The position numbers were made by a program, and so were the translations under genes. A stretch of DNA of 64,000 nucleotides from Tubulanus polymorphus (lineage: Eukaryota; Nemertea; Palaeonemertea; Tubulaniformes; Tubulanidae). Under the pieces are notes generated by a model. The model was not told the DNA's origin. It saw only the letters and a list, made by a program, of their open reading frames with translations, and searched no databases. Positions 12,701-23,741 of the stretch are shown piece by piece. The stretch lies in NCBI RefSeq assembly GCF_964204645.1, contig NC_134029.1, positions 3,481,001-3,545,000 on the forward strand, written 5' to 3'. Within the stretch, counting starts at the first letter, position 1. Every line of letters begins with the position of its first letter.

Positions 12701-12922
12701 TCAGTTTTGAGTGTTTATTTCCACAGTGTTATTTTCACTATCACTACTAGTCATACACTCGATGTGAACCTCAGTATCCGCCGTCCATTCCCATGGATCT
12801 TCCTCCGTTTCGCTTGTTTCCCCGCATAAAATCTTCTCGACCGTCCGATCGTTATAGAATCGCGTTTCACCGGTTTGTTCGACTGTCTCCACCTGCCGTT
12901 CTTTCTCCACCTCTTCTAGTCA
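12701..12922 (-). other. AKAP17A: Candidate stop-codon readthrough extension of AKAP17A
   Basis: The AKAP17A frame stops at TGA (12920-12922), immediately followed by CTAG, the UGA-CUA-G context known to favour readthrough in animal mRNAs. The same frame then stays open for 72 codons to a second stop at 12701-12703. The extension is acidic (EEVEKERQVETVEQTGE at its start, later SETEEDPWEW). An AATAAA on the minus strand overlaps codons near its end (12714-12719), so the extension covers essentially the whole predicted 3' UTR. That neither proves nor excludes translation. Confidence 0.45.
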
Positions 12923-15406
12923 TCTGTTCAAAATGACGGCGCTTTTTAGTTTCGTTTTGCCGCGGATTTTCTTCCGAAGTTCTTCGCGCTGAGTTTCGGC
13001 TTTTTTCTCCTCGATCGCTTTCATTCGCAGGAGAATCTTATCGCGTAATTCTTTCTCCTGTTTTTCGAGTTTTTCTTTTTTACGTTTTTGAGTGTCTAAT
13101 TTACGTTTTTCGTCGGCAAGTTTTTTCAGCCTTTCCTCTTCGACTTGTTTGCGACGAATTTCTTCGATTTCTTTCTCTTTACGAACGAGATCTTCTTGGA
13201 CTTTAACAACCTATAATACAATGATCAAAATAAATCGAAATAACTAATGATATTTTTGAGATTTATCCTGTCTTGGTGCTGAAGCTGTAAACAGCGTTTT
13301 GTCATATTCAGGGTTCGTTCAAAATCAGGGAATTCAAAATCCCTAATATTTCCCTTGACCAAAAATTCCCTGATTAGACTACAAGACATCATCAGTGACA
13401 TCAAATCCAGTACTCCCTGATTTCCCTGATCTCAGAAAAACCCTGATATCAGTAAAAGAAACATGACTTACTTTAACTCTATTCAACAGTTCAGTAAGAA
13501 GATGAATACTCTCAAGTTGTCGTTTAGCGATCAATAATTTACGTTCTTCCATCGCGATTTTCAACGCCATTTTTCGTTCGTCTTCTCGGTTTTTCTCCTC
13601 TTGTTTGCGAATCTTTCTCTTTTCTTCTCGCTCTTTCATGCGTTTTTCTCGTTTTCGTAGTTTTTCCTCTCGTTTTCTCTCGCGTTCTCGATCTTCCTCT
13701 TCCTGTCGTATTCTATCGGTGAAAAATAATATCGATCGATCATCAACAGAAACGTACTATAAAAATTCAAGGTTTCATTCCAACTGGAGCAGAGTCTGCT
13801 ATAATATAAATTCTGCGGCCAAATATTTTGATGAATTACCTCTCCAGCTCTTGTTTCTTTTTCTCATCCTCTCTTTCCAGGCGAACTTTCTCCTCCCTCA
13901 ATCTTTCGAGTTCCATCAGTTTCTCGCGTTCCTTTCTTCGTCTTGCGATCGCCTTGTCCGTTAAATGCCGCGTCCGATCGAAATCAACCTGAAAAACAAA
14001 AACCCAACCAAAAAATTGATATACGATTCCAAGAGCGGGTTCATATTCTGTATATACTATACAAACTCTGATTGAATATCTCAGCCCTGACATTTCACGC
14101 GGAAAAAGCCAACAACTACAGTGAATGAACTTGACATGAATAAAAGACTTTGTGTGAACAGTAATAATTTGTCAATACGGATGTTTGATGTTTTTATCAT
14201 AACTCAAAAGCAGATGACAAATTTTCCATATATAACATATGATATATGATATATCAGCAATGGAACCAGTACAAGCTTTCTATTGACATTTGCTCCAGGT
14301 CAGGATCTTATTTAACTAAAGTTAACCGATAGATTTTCCAATGCTGTGGAATCATCTGCCTAATGGACATATTACCCAGTTCACCTATTCCCTTAATTCC
14401 CCTGTTCCTTGAATACACAAAAACTTAAAACTTAAACTGTTATCCTCAGAGGGGGCCGTTTTTTTCTCGAGAGGTTCATTGTGCCAAGACAAAGACACAA
14501 AAATTCTAATTCCCCGATTTGAAGAAGAGCCAGAATTCCCTGCCCAGTATTAAATGAGGCGGAATTCCCTGATTCCCGTGATCTGTAAGAAGGACCCTGG
14601 ATCACCGCCACTAACATCATATCGTTTGAGATATTAACCTTTACGGACGCAGAAGAAGCTTTTCCATCTTCACCGATATGCATCATTTTCATACCACGTA
14701 ATGTATCCATAGCTTTTACGAAACTGATATACTCCTTGAACTGTACGTAGGCCGAAAACGTTAAATGCTGCCCGAACGAAAATGTCTGAATAACGCCGGG
14801 GTAAACCTCTTCACGATACGGATCCAACATCGGGATATCGGCGCAGCGAATTTCGCCGAATTGCTCGAAAACCTTCCGCAAGATGAACTCGCTCGGTTTG
14901 TCGACGCGTTCTTTGTCTTTTTCGCGTCGGTTCGCGAACCAACGACACGGAACGTCTTTCAGGAATATCGTGTCGGGACGTTCGCCGGCGCGCATCTCGT
15001 TCATGTGTTTCGCGTCGCGGAAATACGAGTCCCAATCGTGACGAGTCGGGAAGATGACTTTAGCTTCGGCCGCGCGAACTTTCAGAACGTCCGGAAACCC
15101 GCTCAATTTTATCGTCTTAGCGTCCAATTTCGCGATGCAGTTTTTGATCAATGACTTGTTCTCGATTTCGCCCTCGAAGCGCAAGAATTCGAGAGTGCTT
15201 TTGATAATTTTCAACGATATGAACGAATCAGGTTTGATCATAGTTTTCACTTTTTCCATCACCTCCCAGTTCGATATCGATTTTCCGGCTAGTTTTAAAA
15301 GAGGCAGTTGAACGCATACGTTCAGTTTTGCGATTGGTTTCAGGTACAGATTCTGCGGTTCGAAGAACTCAACTGCGTCTGATGTATCGTTACACGCGCT
15401 CGCCAT
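12920..15406 (-). CDS. AKAP17A: A-kinase anchor protein 17A (splicing-associated)
   Basis: AKAP17A (XE7) is a nuclear speckle protein that binds protein kinase A and influences pre-mRNA splicing. Four coding exons, 14639-15406, 13840-13988, 13472-13712 and 12920-13210, give about 482 aa (human 695). The first exon carries the conserved N-terminal half: NLYLKPIAKLNV, GKSISNWEVMEK, FEGEIENKSL, KTIKLSGFPDVLKVRAAE, FPTRHDWDSYFRDAK and MLDPYREE, covering the RRM-like region. The rest is highly charged Glu/Lys/Arg coiled coil, including RKMALKIAMEERKLLIAKRQ, the segment corresponding to the human helical repeats. The Arg/Ser-rich human tail is absent. The start ATG has 5' UTR just upstream after an acceptor near 15420, so a leader exon exists further out. 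Repeat copies occupy its introns (13315-13440, 14450-14600). Confidence 0.93.
13315..13440. repeat. Copy of the dispersed GGGAATTC-rich repeat
   Basis: Contains repeated CAGGGAATT / CCCTGATT units (forms of AGGGAATTC on either strand). Other copies of the family lie at about 6925-7000, 14450-14600, 25085-25130, 29990-30110, 38225-38500, 39000-39085 and 53830-54040, mostly inside introns. Several copies include CTGATCTGTAAGAA or GGCCACCCTG ends. Confidence 0.6.
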
Positions 15407-15654
15407 TTCCTCCCTCAATCTGAAATTAATGAACATTGAAAATTCAATACAATCCACCACGAAGACAATTCATCTCTCACTGTTCATCCACGCCATATTT
15501 GGATACAGCGGCGTCATATAATACAGAAACAGCAGGTAGACATATATTAGTCATATAATGTTCTTCAAGATAATCCATCATTTAGTAGACATTGATTCAG
15601 CAGACTATCTGAAACTGGTGAAAGTCATACCATGATCTCCCCACAATATAAGGT

Positions 15655-16060
15655 ATCTTCCCCTACTCTACATCGACAGACCTCGTAGCATACTTTGGAA
15701 TTCATTACCAGCCACAGTCTCGCTGAGGCTCACTCTTTAGCATCCTTTCAGAGTGGGTTATCAAACCTGACCTTCTAAGGGGATCCCAATCCCAGACCCA
15801 GGTACAATCTACTCATCTAGCTAGCAATAGCATCCCACTAGTGATGGACGGACTCGAGCTGTGTCAGCGAGGTTTTGCAAACTGTCAGTGTCACCACTGC
15901 ACCACGCAAGCCAAACTGGTCGTCCTGAGGGTGTGAACACGTACCTCCGAATTTTTTTTTCAGCGCACCGTCTCAGGATTGTCAAGTTGTGACAGAGTGA
16001 CGTACCAATATATGTGTAGATGCAGAACCACAACCACCAGATCCAGATGTAAATAATTTG
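15655..16060 (+). mobile_element. Decayed 3' end of a non-LTR retrotransposon
   Basis: One plus-strand frame reads RPRSILWNSLPATV, resembling the WNSLP motif near the C-terminal end of LINE reverse-transcriptase ORFs, with stop codons interrupting it. The segment ends in a TTGAATTGAATTG tail typical of LINE 3' ends. A related tail is at 25925-25965. Non-functional relic. Confidence 0.45.
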
Positions 16061-16939
16061 AATTGAATTGAGACTTCAAATATATCATTCTATTCAGAGA
16101 GCATCAAACGAATAAAGTCACAGACAGGCAGCCTACCTGGGACGTGTTTACCAACGAAATTAACATTTATTCCACACAATTATATTCTGTCGTCTTTTCG
16201 TTTAAAAGAAAAGTGTAATTATTTCATTTTTTCTCACATCAACCAACCCGGAAGTGATTGAATTTGCCGTGCAGAGGTTACTTCGCAAACTGCGGCAACC
16301 GGTGTGTCAAGATAAAATTTTGGGTTCGAATCCACGATAAATGTTGCTGATATACCGTATCCGATTAATTTATCGTACTGCAAGTCTTAGACATGAACTG
16401 TTCATTAAGGATCATTACTTGATTTACCTGCCAAGACTATTAAATAGGCTGTGCGTTCGCTACGCAATCACTCCCCCAATAGATGGATTCACTCAGTCAC
16501 TGCTCTCTAAGTGAAGTGACGCAATAACATAATTTCGCTTGAAATAAAATATAAAGAATGTAATCTATTCAGAAAAAATTTATTTTGTTGTTTTTAAACG
16601 TTGATTTACATTACATCATCAGCTGTTTGAAACCAGCTGTATTTGACAATTGCACATCTCTATTGAACATTGTCCTTCACTTGTTAAGTAGAAACAACCC
16701 GTTACCAGTTTGACTGGAACCATTTAAAAAATCTAGAAATAATCTTTACATTTAAAAAGGTTCTTTTTAGAGTTCAATAAATATAATGCAATAACGTGCA
16801 CAGGAGGGCAGCATCACCAGGCACCTGTGTGTACCGGTATATTCAGCAGCACAATTGAGGAATGATTGTTGTTGTTCATACATGATTGATATAAAATGTG
16901 CAGACAAATTTCCTCGAACTGATTAAATACATAAGAATA

Positions 16940-17235
16940 TTTCCATTTTCTGATTATGAACTATGCAAAATTATGACCTCAAAATAAGGTTGTTTAAGAT
17001 ATCGTAAGTAGAACGAAAATCGATGGAAAGAATTGAATTCCTTTTAAATACATACATAAATAGAAATAGAACAAATACAGAAGAAGCGATTAAATATATT
17101 ACAATATTTCCATTACCTAACTTTGATGAACAAGCATGCAAAAATATGAGCTTCAAATCAAGTTGCTTTAGATACCGTCAGTAGTGGATGGAAAGAATTC
17201 AATTCTTTTAAACATTTAAATAGTGAATAAATTAT
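16940..17235. repeat. Diverged tandem duplication downstream of the NAGA-like gene
   Basis: Two units of roughly 150 bases share order and wording: TTCCATT, AAGCATGCAAAA-type, ATATGAGCTTCAAATCA / TTATGACCTCAAAATAA, GTTG/CTTTAGATA, then GGAAAGAATT-AATTC-TTTTAAA. The second unit starts near 17105. Probably part of the 3' UTR or downstream DNA; no coding function seen. Confidence 0.5.
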
Positions 17236-17302
17236 TTCATCAAATCATAAAAATCTATATAAACAAACACATGAAACTGATTTGTTCTTACTGAATATGA
17301 TT

Positions 17303-20300
17303 TTAAGGTTGGATAATTTGAGGTTTGAAGTATAATTTGCGAGCGCTTCTTCGGTTAAACTTGACGAAGCAAACTCCAGACGGATTGACGTCGCACATGA
17401 ACGTATCGCTCGGTTTCAAAGTGCCGCGAGACCGGTTCTCGAAAACGTCGACAATTGAATAGGTGCCGCTAGTAGTCTTAGTGATGCTGCTCACTCGCAA
17501 AGACACTCGTTGAGGTGTTCCACCAGTTCCCGTGTTCATTATAGCCACGGCAAAGCTACCTTTCGGCAGTATGGGTCTAGTCCAAACTTCAATGTTACCA
17601 TTCTGAAAGTGGAGGAAAAACAACATGAAACTCATCTTTGAAATAGACTTGATTTTGGCTGTATCCTGGCTTTCTGAGGCCAGTGTTATTTTTTTTATGT
17701 ACAAATTGAAATGAAACTATCCTGACAGGATCCAAAAATTTCTGATTTCCGTCATTAGAGGATGTTTAATTAAATCTTTTGCTGTGTTTTCTTGATTACA
17801 AACTTAATTCAAAGGCAAAATGGGATAACAAGCTTTGACATGAGATACTGACAATGGAGGATCCAGTATCCCTTGACAATTCTCTCTGGAAATGTATGTA
17901 ATAGATAACAATTTTTCATCTTCACGACAGGACAATTTTGGTAATGCCTGCACACTATAAGCAGAGCTCTTCTATTGAGCAGTAAGTTCATTACAAATGC
18001 TCAAACATTTCATGACAGTAGTTGTGTCAACGAACCTTCTGAATTCGGTTGCCTTGAATTCCCAGTGCATCCTGATTGATAGCGATTGCATGTTCATTCA
18101 ACAGTAAATCCTTCGACGAGTCGCGTATTGTTCGTAGATCAGTCGACATTATCAACGGCGATGCCATCACCGCCCACAGCGCCATCTGCACTCGCTCTTG
18201 ATCATTACTCAGTCCGAAATTACCGATAATCAACTGAAAATGGACAAAACTCGTTATAATTTTTCTTTTCTTGATTGCGATATGAAATTTTATATTGATG
18301 TAACTCACCTCATCCGGATCATTCCAAGATCCTGGTTTCGCAAATGAGCTGAAATTGTATTTATTTTGGCCGTAGAATTCGATAATGCTCGAGACACTCG
18401 CCCATGAATCCTGAATATCATTATAATTCCGCCACAGATTACAGTGTTTACTGATTGAGGCGTAATCCGGCTGAAACGTTAAAAATATTTTAGATTTTGC
18501 CATTATCAGACTGTAACATGTTTTGATGTTTCATGCTTTGAAAACGATTGTTAAGAAGTTAAAGTTTAGCAGATTATGATGAAGATGATGATGGTTTTAG
18601 TAAAGAAATTCCTGGTTTTGCATGCAGAGGAATGAATGATGGGACAAACCTGCATTTTTCCTTCATACGCTGGCCAGCTACATGAATACACTATAGGTCG
18701 ACCAGTTCTATTGAGAAATTTTCCTAATATCGGATATCCTAACATGATAAAAATCACACAGAAATTTAGATTAAATTAATCAATCAAATGTTGGGAGTGC
18801 AGCGTGCATAGAGTAGAGCTAGAAAGAAATCAGCTCAATCGAACCCTAAAAATTTTGAAAACTATATCAAAAATTTTAGGACTTGTGTCTTTTCTCTCTA
18901 TTTTCTGGTATTGGAGTCATTAAAACAAACAACAGAATCATGAAATCAGAGCAAGCTGTTGCAAATTTCATATAAATTTTTGCCAGTTAGGATGCACAGC
19001 TCATCATCATCATCATCATCATCATAATCATTCTCTCGAAATAATCCAGTTACCTTATCACGATTATAAACTGGATTTTCACAAGAGAATAGAATAGGAC
19101 GACCGGTCTTATTCAGAAAAAACTGCATTACAGCAACACCTAGATTTAAAGAAGTTATTGTTGTTAAAGGTTGTGATAACGACACGACTTAGTAGACTCC
19201 ACCATACTTTTCATTTTAGTTTATTTTCTTTTTCACTTTAGTAGACTCCACCGTACATCCAGTCCATCCAAAATGAATTCGAACATTAATAGTAGGAAGG
19301 TATCTACCATAGTGTTATTAGCATTTTTACTTCGAACAAATCCCTTCAACCACAGAGTTTTGAGCGTATGCAAGTTGTCAATTTCATTTAAAGTACAGAT
19401 TGGTGGAAATCATTATAACTTGTCAAATGATGTGGAAATTCGCAATACAACGTGAATATTGACACTAGTGTTTTAAAAAATTTTGGATTTTCATTGTGGT
19501 TTTGATACTGTCTGTAGCCGAATGGGGTCTGATTATGTTGAGAGTCAAACTATATTTTTTCTATAGTACCTTGATCCATCTGAGAAACGTCTGAATTGCA
19601 ACCATCAAATTTCACATAATCTACGCCCCATTTAGCGAATGTGTCTGCGTCTAGTTCCATATAGAACTCACTACCGGGATAACCAGCGCACGTCTTAGTA
19701 CCAAAATCTTCGTAGATTCCAAATTTCAATCCAAGCGAATGGACCTACATTAAAATAATGAAAAATTGTAAATAAGTTTGTTATATTAAATCTTATAAGA
19801 GTCTGTCCCAGTTCCTCAGTTGCGAGTTAGACTAAATTGTGGATACAAATTTGGGTTGAAAGTTCTCTAAATCATTTACCAAAAATCCCCAGCAACACAG
19901 AAATGTAGTATAACTTACATAATCAGCAAGGTGTTTAATGCCATTCGGGAATCGAACTGGATCTGGTCTGAGGCTCCCGTCTGGTGCACGGGTATGATCT
20001 AACCAACAATCATCAATTATGATATACTGATAACCCGCTGCTAGGTAACCATCAGATTTCATCTTCTGCGCTTGTTCTTTGATCAATTTCTCTCTGCAAG
20101 AAAATTAAAAAATAGAAAATGATGATAGCGAATAACACTGTTTGCATCAACGGTGAATCTAAGCTAAAATAGCCATAAAATTCTATTTAAGTTGACTTTT
20201 AGGTTAATTTGTTACATTTAGTAAGCTTATATAGGCCTACAGGCAAACTAATTTTTTTGCTGCAGCAGTATCAAGTAGCTGAAGTTACATTTAGTAAGCT

Positions 20301-20656
20301 TATATACAGGTAGTTAGTTAGCTAATAGTTGGTGGTAGGCTTTTTTTAATCGGATGAGCTTGTGAAAATATCCGATTGTGTAACTAAACCACATACACGT
20401 TACTGACTAATATACAGGCAAACTAATTTTTTTGCTGCAGCAGCATCAAACATGACAGGCCCGAGTAGCTGAAGAGGGTTGCAGGGACGGAGACTTACGA
20501 AATGCAAGTGTCAGGGAATGACTTGCAGTCTGTGACACATCTAAAGCGTTGCCACGTTAACCAACCCATTGGTGGGGTCCGTGCAAGTCCATTATCCAGT
20601 CCATCGATTACGGACACTGCACTAGCGACTACGAGCAACAGCACAAATATCTTCAT
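17303..20656 (-). CDS. NAGA: Lysosomal alpha-N-acetylgalactosaminidase / alpha-galactosidase (GH27)
   Basis: A glycoside hydrolase family 27 enzyme that removes terminal alpha-linked GalNAc or Gal in the lysosome. Exons: 20499-20656, 19919-20093, 19570-19744, then either 19054-19139 (4a) or 18650-18738 (4b), then 18309-18470, 18036-18233, 17303-17602; 417 or 418 aa (human NAGA 411). A signal peptide ([18 protein letters not shown]) precedes [13 protein letters not shown]. Conserved: DDCW, nucleophile Asp in VKFDGC, acid/base Asp in [38 protein letters not shown] and [10 protein letters not shown]. Exon 3 ends in phase 1 and exon 5 starts in phase 0; both versions of exon 4 bridge exactly that, so one and only one fits. 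Similarity favours NAGA over GLA for the shared exons. Head-to-head with MITD1. Confidence 0.93.
18650..18738 (-). other. NAGA: Alternative exon 4b: NAGA-type recognition loop
   Basis: An 89-nt exon (2 nt + 29 codons) flanked by TTAG acceptor and GTTTGT donor. It encodes [20 protein letters not shown] followed by [10 protein letters not shown]. The loop Ser and Ala (SCSWPAY) correspond to the human NAGA recognition residues Ser188 and Ala191. It keeps the N-R-T glycosylation sequon. If read after exon 4a the frame shifts and hits TAG after four codons. Confidence 0.85.
19001..19025. repeat. TCA trinucleotide microsatellite between the alternative exons
   Basis: About eight TCA/ATC units starting at 19001, immediately downstream (in gene direction) of alternative exon 4a of the NAGA-like gene. 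Its length may vary between individuals and could influence exon choice, though nothing in the sequence shows that it does. Confidence 0.85.
19054..19139 (-). other. NAGA: Alternative exon 4a: alpha-galactosidase-like recognition loop
   Basis: An 86-nt exon (2 nt + 28 codons) with TCTAG acceptor and GATAAG|GTAACT donor. It encodes [20 protein letters not shown] followed by ENPVYNRDK. Aligned with exon 4b, the specificity positions are Glu and Val (SCENPVY); human alpha-galactosidase A has Glu203 and Leu206 (SCEWPLY) there. The core NxTGRPI-SC and N-glycosylation sequon are kept, and splice phase is identical to 4b, so it looks selected rather than decayed. Confidence 0.82.
20230..20475. repeat. 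Local direct repeats in intron 1 of the NAGA-like gene
   Basis: CAGGCAAACTAATTTTTTTG plus CTGCAGCAG occurs near 20240 and again near 20415, each followed by GTAGCTGAAG; TTACATTTAGTAAGCTTATA also occurs twice (about 20212 and 20285). This suggests recent local duplication. Confidence 0.6.
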
Positions 20657-21459
20657 TTTCCCTCTTCTACAGCGCTTGCTTTCAGGTAATCTAGAATTAA
20701 AAACACGGTATAGAATCAGAGGCCTACCCACTTGCCCTTAAAGCTTATGATCATAATTTACAATTTCCCAAATTCTAATTCTAAATGCACCGCCAGTTGT
20801 ACACTACAAAAATACTACACTAATAACTTTTAGGCACACTGTCAAAACTTCTACTTGAACATGTTGAAGATGCAATTTGAAACTTTTAGCCTGATGGCTG
20901 ATTTCTTACCACACAGGAGAGTTCAGCATGAATTTGAAATACGGTTGATTGATACAGAATCTACAACAATAGTAGGAGACCTAGCAGTCTTGAGAAGCTT
21001 GTTGTGGGCTCTTCAGTCCCTGTGACAGGCACATGACTGTCATGTGACAGGGTCGATTCTCGGCGTGATCGGTGTGTGACGGACTTAAACTTTTGACTGT
21101 GGTTCATAATTGAACTGAGGTAAGAGATCGTTCAGATCCGGCACAGATCGATATGATTCAAAAGGGAGCCGTCGCCGATTCTTGGTTGTCCCCGAATAAA
21201 AACGGGAAAGGGCTAAACGAAAAGACAAATCCATTACTGCACCAAAAATCAGGTAATCATTCCTGAGTACTTTCTTTTGAAGGTGTACAAAGGTATTGTG
21301 AGTTAAGCAAGTTAAGGCTAGCCAGGTCGTCTTCATTGTTGGAGTAGTTTGTTTTGGTTGTTTTTTTTACTGTCACTGTACTGACACTGACTCATTGACG
21401 ACACTAGTCAGTTGAATATCATCAGATCATTATCCTCTTTAGGCAACTGTTAATAAGAA
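20657..21459. promoter_or_regulatory. Divergent promoter region of NAGA-like gene and MITD1
   Basis: Separates two starts on opposite strands by about 0.8 kb. An acceptor-like CTCTTTAG just before the MITD1 ATG (about 21436-21443) suggests a spliced MITD1 leader. A B-box-like GGTCGATTC near 21049 looks like a tRNA-derived repeat fragment. No clear core promoter motif was seen. Confidence 0.45.
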
Positions 21460-23189
21460 ATGGCAGATGAAAGAACGCTACAAGGGGTCGAATCATCTGC
21501 TATTGGACTTCTCCATAGAGCTGTTGAAATGGACCAGAAAGAACGTTTTACAGAAGCTGTGTTCTGTTACAGCGAGGGTATTAAACTTCTCCTTGATGTC
21601 GTAAAAGGTACATTCACACTTCATAATCAATTTTGGGCTATTCAAAATGTTTCAACCCCCTTGCCGCATACTCAATTTTAAGCATTACGCGATGAAGGGG
21701 AAATGGCTGATATTTGTAATGAGCAATTTTGATTCTGATTTCTTTAAGCTACAACTGATGAAAAGAAAAAGCAACATTTGAGAAAAAATATAGCCAGCTA
21801 CATGGACAGGGCTGAGACGATAAAGAAATCTGTTGAAAAATTGAAGGAGTGTAAGACTGATTACATTCCGCTTACATCTGTAGGTCGAAACGATTAAGAC
21901 TGATATTCATTGATTGAATTAATTTTAGCTGGAAAATACCACGAACAGATCAAAATAGAATCCAATTCTGTTGGTCATTCTTACGAGAAAATATTTGGGA
22001 GTTACATGGATGAGGCATTGACTACTGTTGAAATAGAAGATCCATATATTAGAAATGTGCATCAGGTTTGTTAAATGTTTGTGGTGCTGTCGGTGAGAGA
22101 TTAATCCATTTTTTTCAGCCTATGAGAAAATTTCCTTATTCTGATACGTCAATTTTCAGATTTACAATTTGCTACGCTTTTGTGAACTTTTAGTGAAGCA
22201 CAATCAAGATAAAAGGTAAGTTAGTACCGGTAGTACAGTCTAAGTCTCACCGTGTAAGTTGTCAGATTCCTAAAGTAATCCGTTTTTGGAGTGCATTTCT
22301 AAAAAAATCTTCTAAGTGTAACAGTGTTGTCATCTCCATATGCTGGATTTTTTACGGGGCTGCATTCATCGATGGCCACCTTTTGCCTCGATCTTTGTGG
22401 CATTCTCTGTGGTCTGTATTAATCTTGAAATTTGCCCTAAAACTGATGGATTAAAATACCGGTATGTCTGATTCCCAACTCTCATTTCAGAGGTAATGTC
22501 AAAATGATCAGACTTCTTACGGGCTTAGAATCTGATACAGTAAGTTTGTCACAGTGAACTAACAGTAGTTGGTCACTCTAGCGCAGCAAGTGTGTAAATG
22601 TGTGTTGTTGATCATTCCAGGGACAGGTAGATTCACAGAAAAATAAATTGTTTCAAATCAAATCCAGTCTTCAAAAATTCAACATCAATTTGACGATAGA
22701 ATTTTCTCCTACTTTACACGACCGTGAAATAAGGTACGCGCAGCGAATTTTGATTGGAGTACCACGAGGTGAATCTGATCGGTTTTGAAACTGACACCGT
22801 CAATTTTGGCAATCAGAAGTCGTCATCAACCTGTGATGAAACAAAGTGGAAACTAATTCACTGTCCTGGCTAGATGGATCCTACTTTGCCACAAGCAGAA
22901 TCTTCAATTGCTATAGTTCCCTCAATAAAACTGCTTATGGGAATAGCCATGTTAATTTTGGGACTGAATAGAAATGTCAGTTGACTCAAAAAATGATGAT
23001 CCCTATTATATCTTTCCGTATTTCAGATTCAATAATGGTTGGATTATCAAAATAGGACGAGGATTAGACATCTATAAACCAACCGAGACAAAATTTTCCA
23101 TCGGAAGCTGTGATTTCTCTTTGAGACATTGTCATGAAACGACAATTGATATATTTCACAGAAAACACACGAAAACTGATACCGGATGA
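21460..23189 (+). CDS. MITD1: MIT domain-containing protein 1
   Basis: MITD1 binds ESCRT-III proteins and helps coordinate late cytokinesis at the midbody. Seven coding exons: 21460-21607, 21749-21850, 21929-22065, 22160-22215, 22491-22539, 22621-22733, 23027-23189; 255 aa (human 249). The MIT helix bundle spans residues about 10-85 ([32 protein letters not shown]). The rest is the phospholipase D-like domain: [59 protein letters not shown] and the C-terminal [14 protein letters not shown]. Exon 2 ends at GAGT|GTAAGA, the only donor that keeps the ESGKYH frame. Tail-to-tail with Gemin8. Confidence 0.95.
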
Positions 23190-23648
23190 TGACCTTTACA
23201 CGAAGCCCGATGATATTAGAATGACTGTGATTCATGGCACAACAGCGGCCATGTTAAAATAATAGCCGTTCGATCAATATCTGTAAACTTCAACTTGATT
23301 AATGGGGCCCATTTCATAGCCTTAGGCAAAATTTCAGCTTTTCGTGGTTTCTCATTATTTTCATGTGGTTTATGCAGTAAACTCCACTCAAGTTGGAGTC
23401 GAATGAATCAGAGATCACTGTTTATACCTTAAATATGTAACTCGAATATACTCGCGAGTTTGTTCAAAAAGTTTGAAACAATTTTCACACTGCCTAAAAG
23501 TCGTACTTAAGTAGAGTCTACAATACATCCAATGTTAATCGTTTATTCCAAGTGATCTAACTTAAACGCTCAATCTCTGTCTCCATGAAACAAACCTTTT
23601 CGAGTTTAATTGTTGTACATACCATTGATTCAAAAATTATTTTTACGA

Positions 23649-23693
23649 AATAAATCCTTTTAATGAAAGATACAATTTTATCGGTACTTTATT
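23649..23693. terminator. Back-to-back poly(A) signals of MITD1 and Gemin8
   Basis: AATAAA on the plus strand at 23649-23654 serves MITD1; TTTATT at 23688-23693 is AATAAA for Gemin8 on the minus strand. Cleavage 10-30 bases beyond each signal makes the two mRNA ends abut or overlap slightly. Confidence 0.6.
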
Positions 23694-23741
23694 TAAAAAT
23701 ATTGGTTTAAAATTCACATGAGTTCGTGAAAGCGACATATT

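Larger units (their letters stand above)
15407..17302. other. Spacer upstream of AKAP17A and downstream of NAGA
   Basis: Holds the AKAP17A leader region, a decayed LINE end (15655-16060), a tRNA-like B box GGTTCGAATCC at about 16323, and a diverged tandem duplication (16940-17235). No conserved coding exon was found. TTTATT near 16579 could be a distal poly(A) signal for the NAGA-like gene on the minus strand. Confidence 0.5.

Noticed and set aside
14765-15154. 129-codon plus-strand frame
   Set aside because: Antisense shadow of the conserved first exon of AKAP17A.
16323-16333. Possible tRNA genes at B-box-like sequences (16323, 21049, 34461, 42305)
   Set aside because: GGTTCRAATCC-like boxes are present but no cloverleaf with acceptor pairing or anticodon arm could be drawn; they look like tRNA-derived SINE fragments.
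18650-19139. Reading exons 4a and 4b as consecutive constitutive exons, or 4a as a decayed duplicate
   Set aside because: Consecutive use breaks the frame and meets a stop after four codons; 4a has intact splice sites, conserved catalytic-fold residues and no stop, so decay is unlikely.
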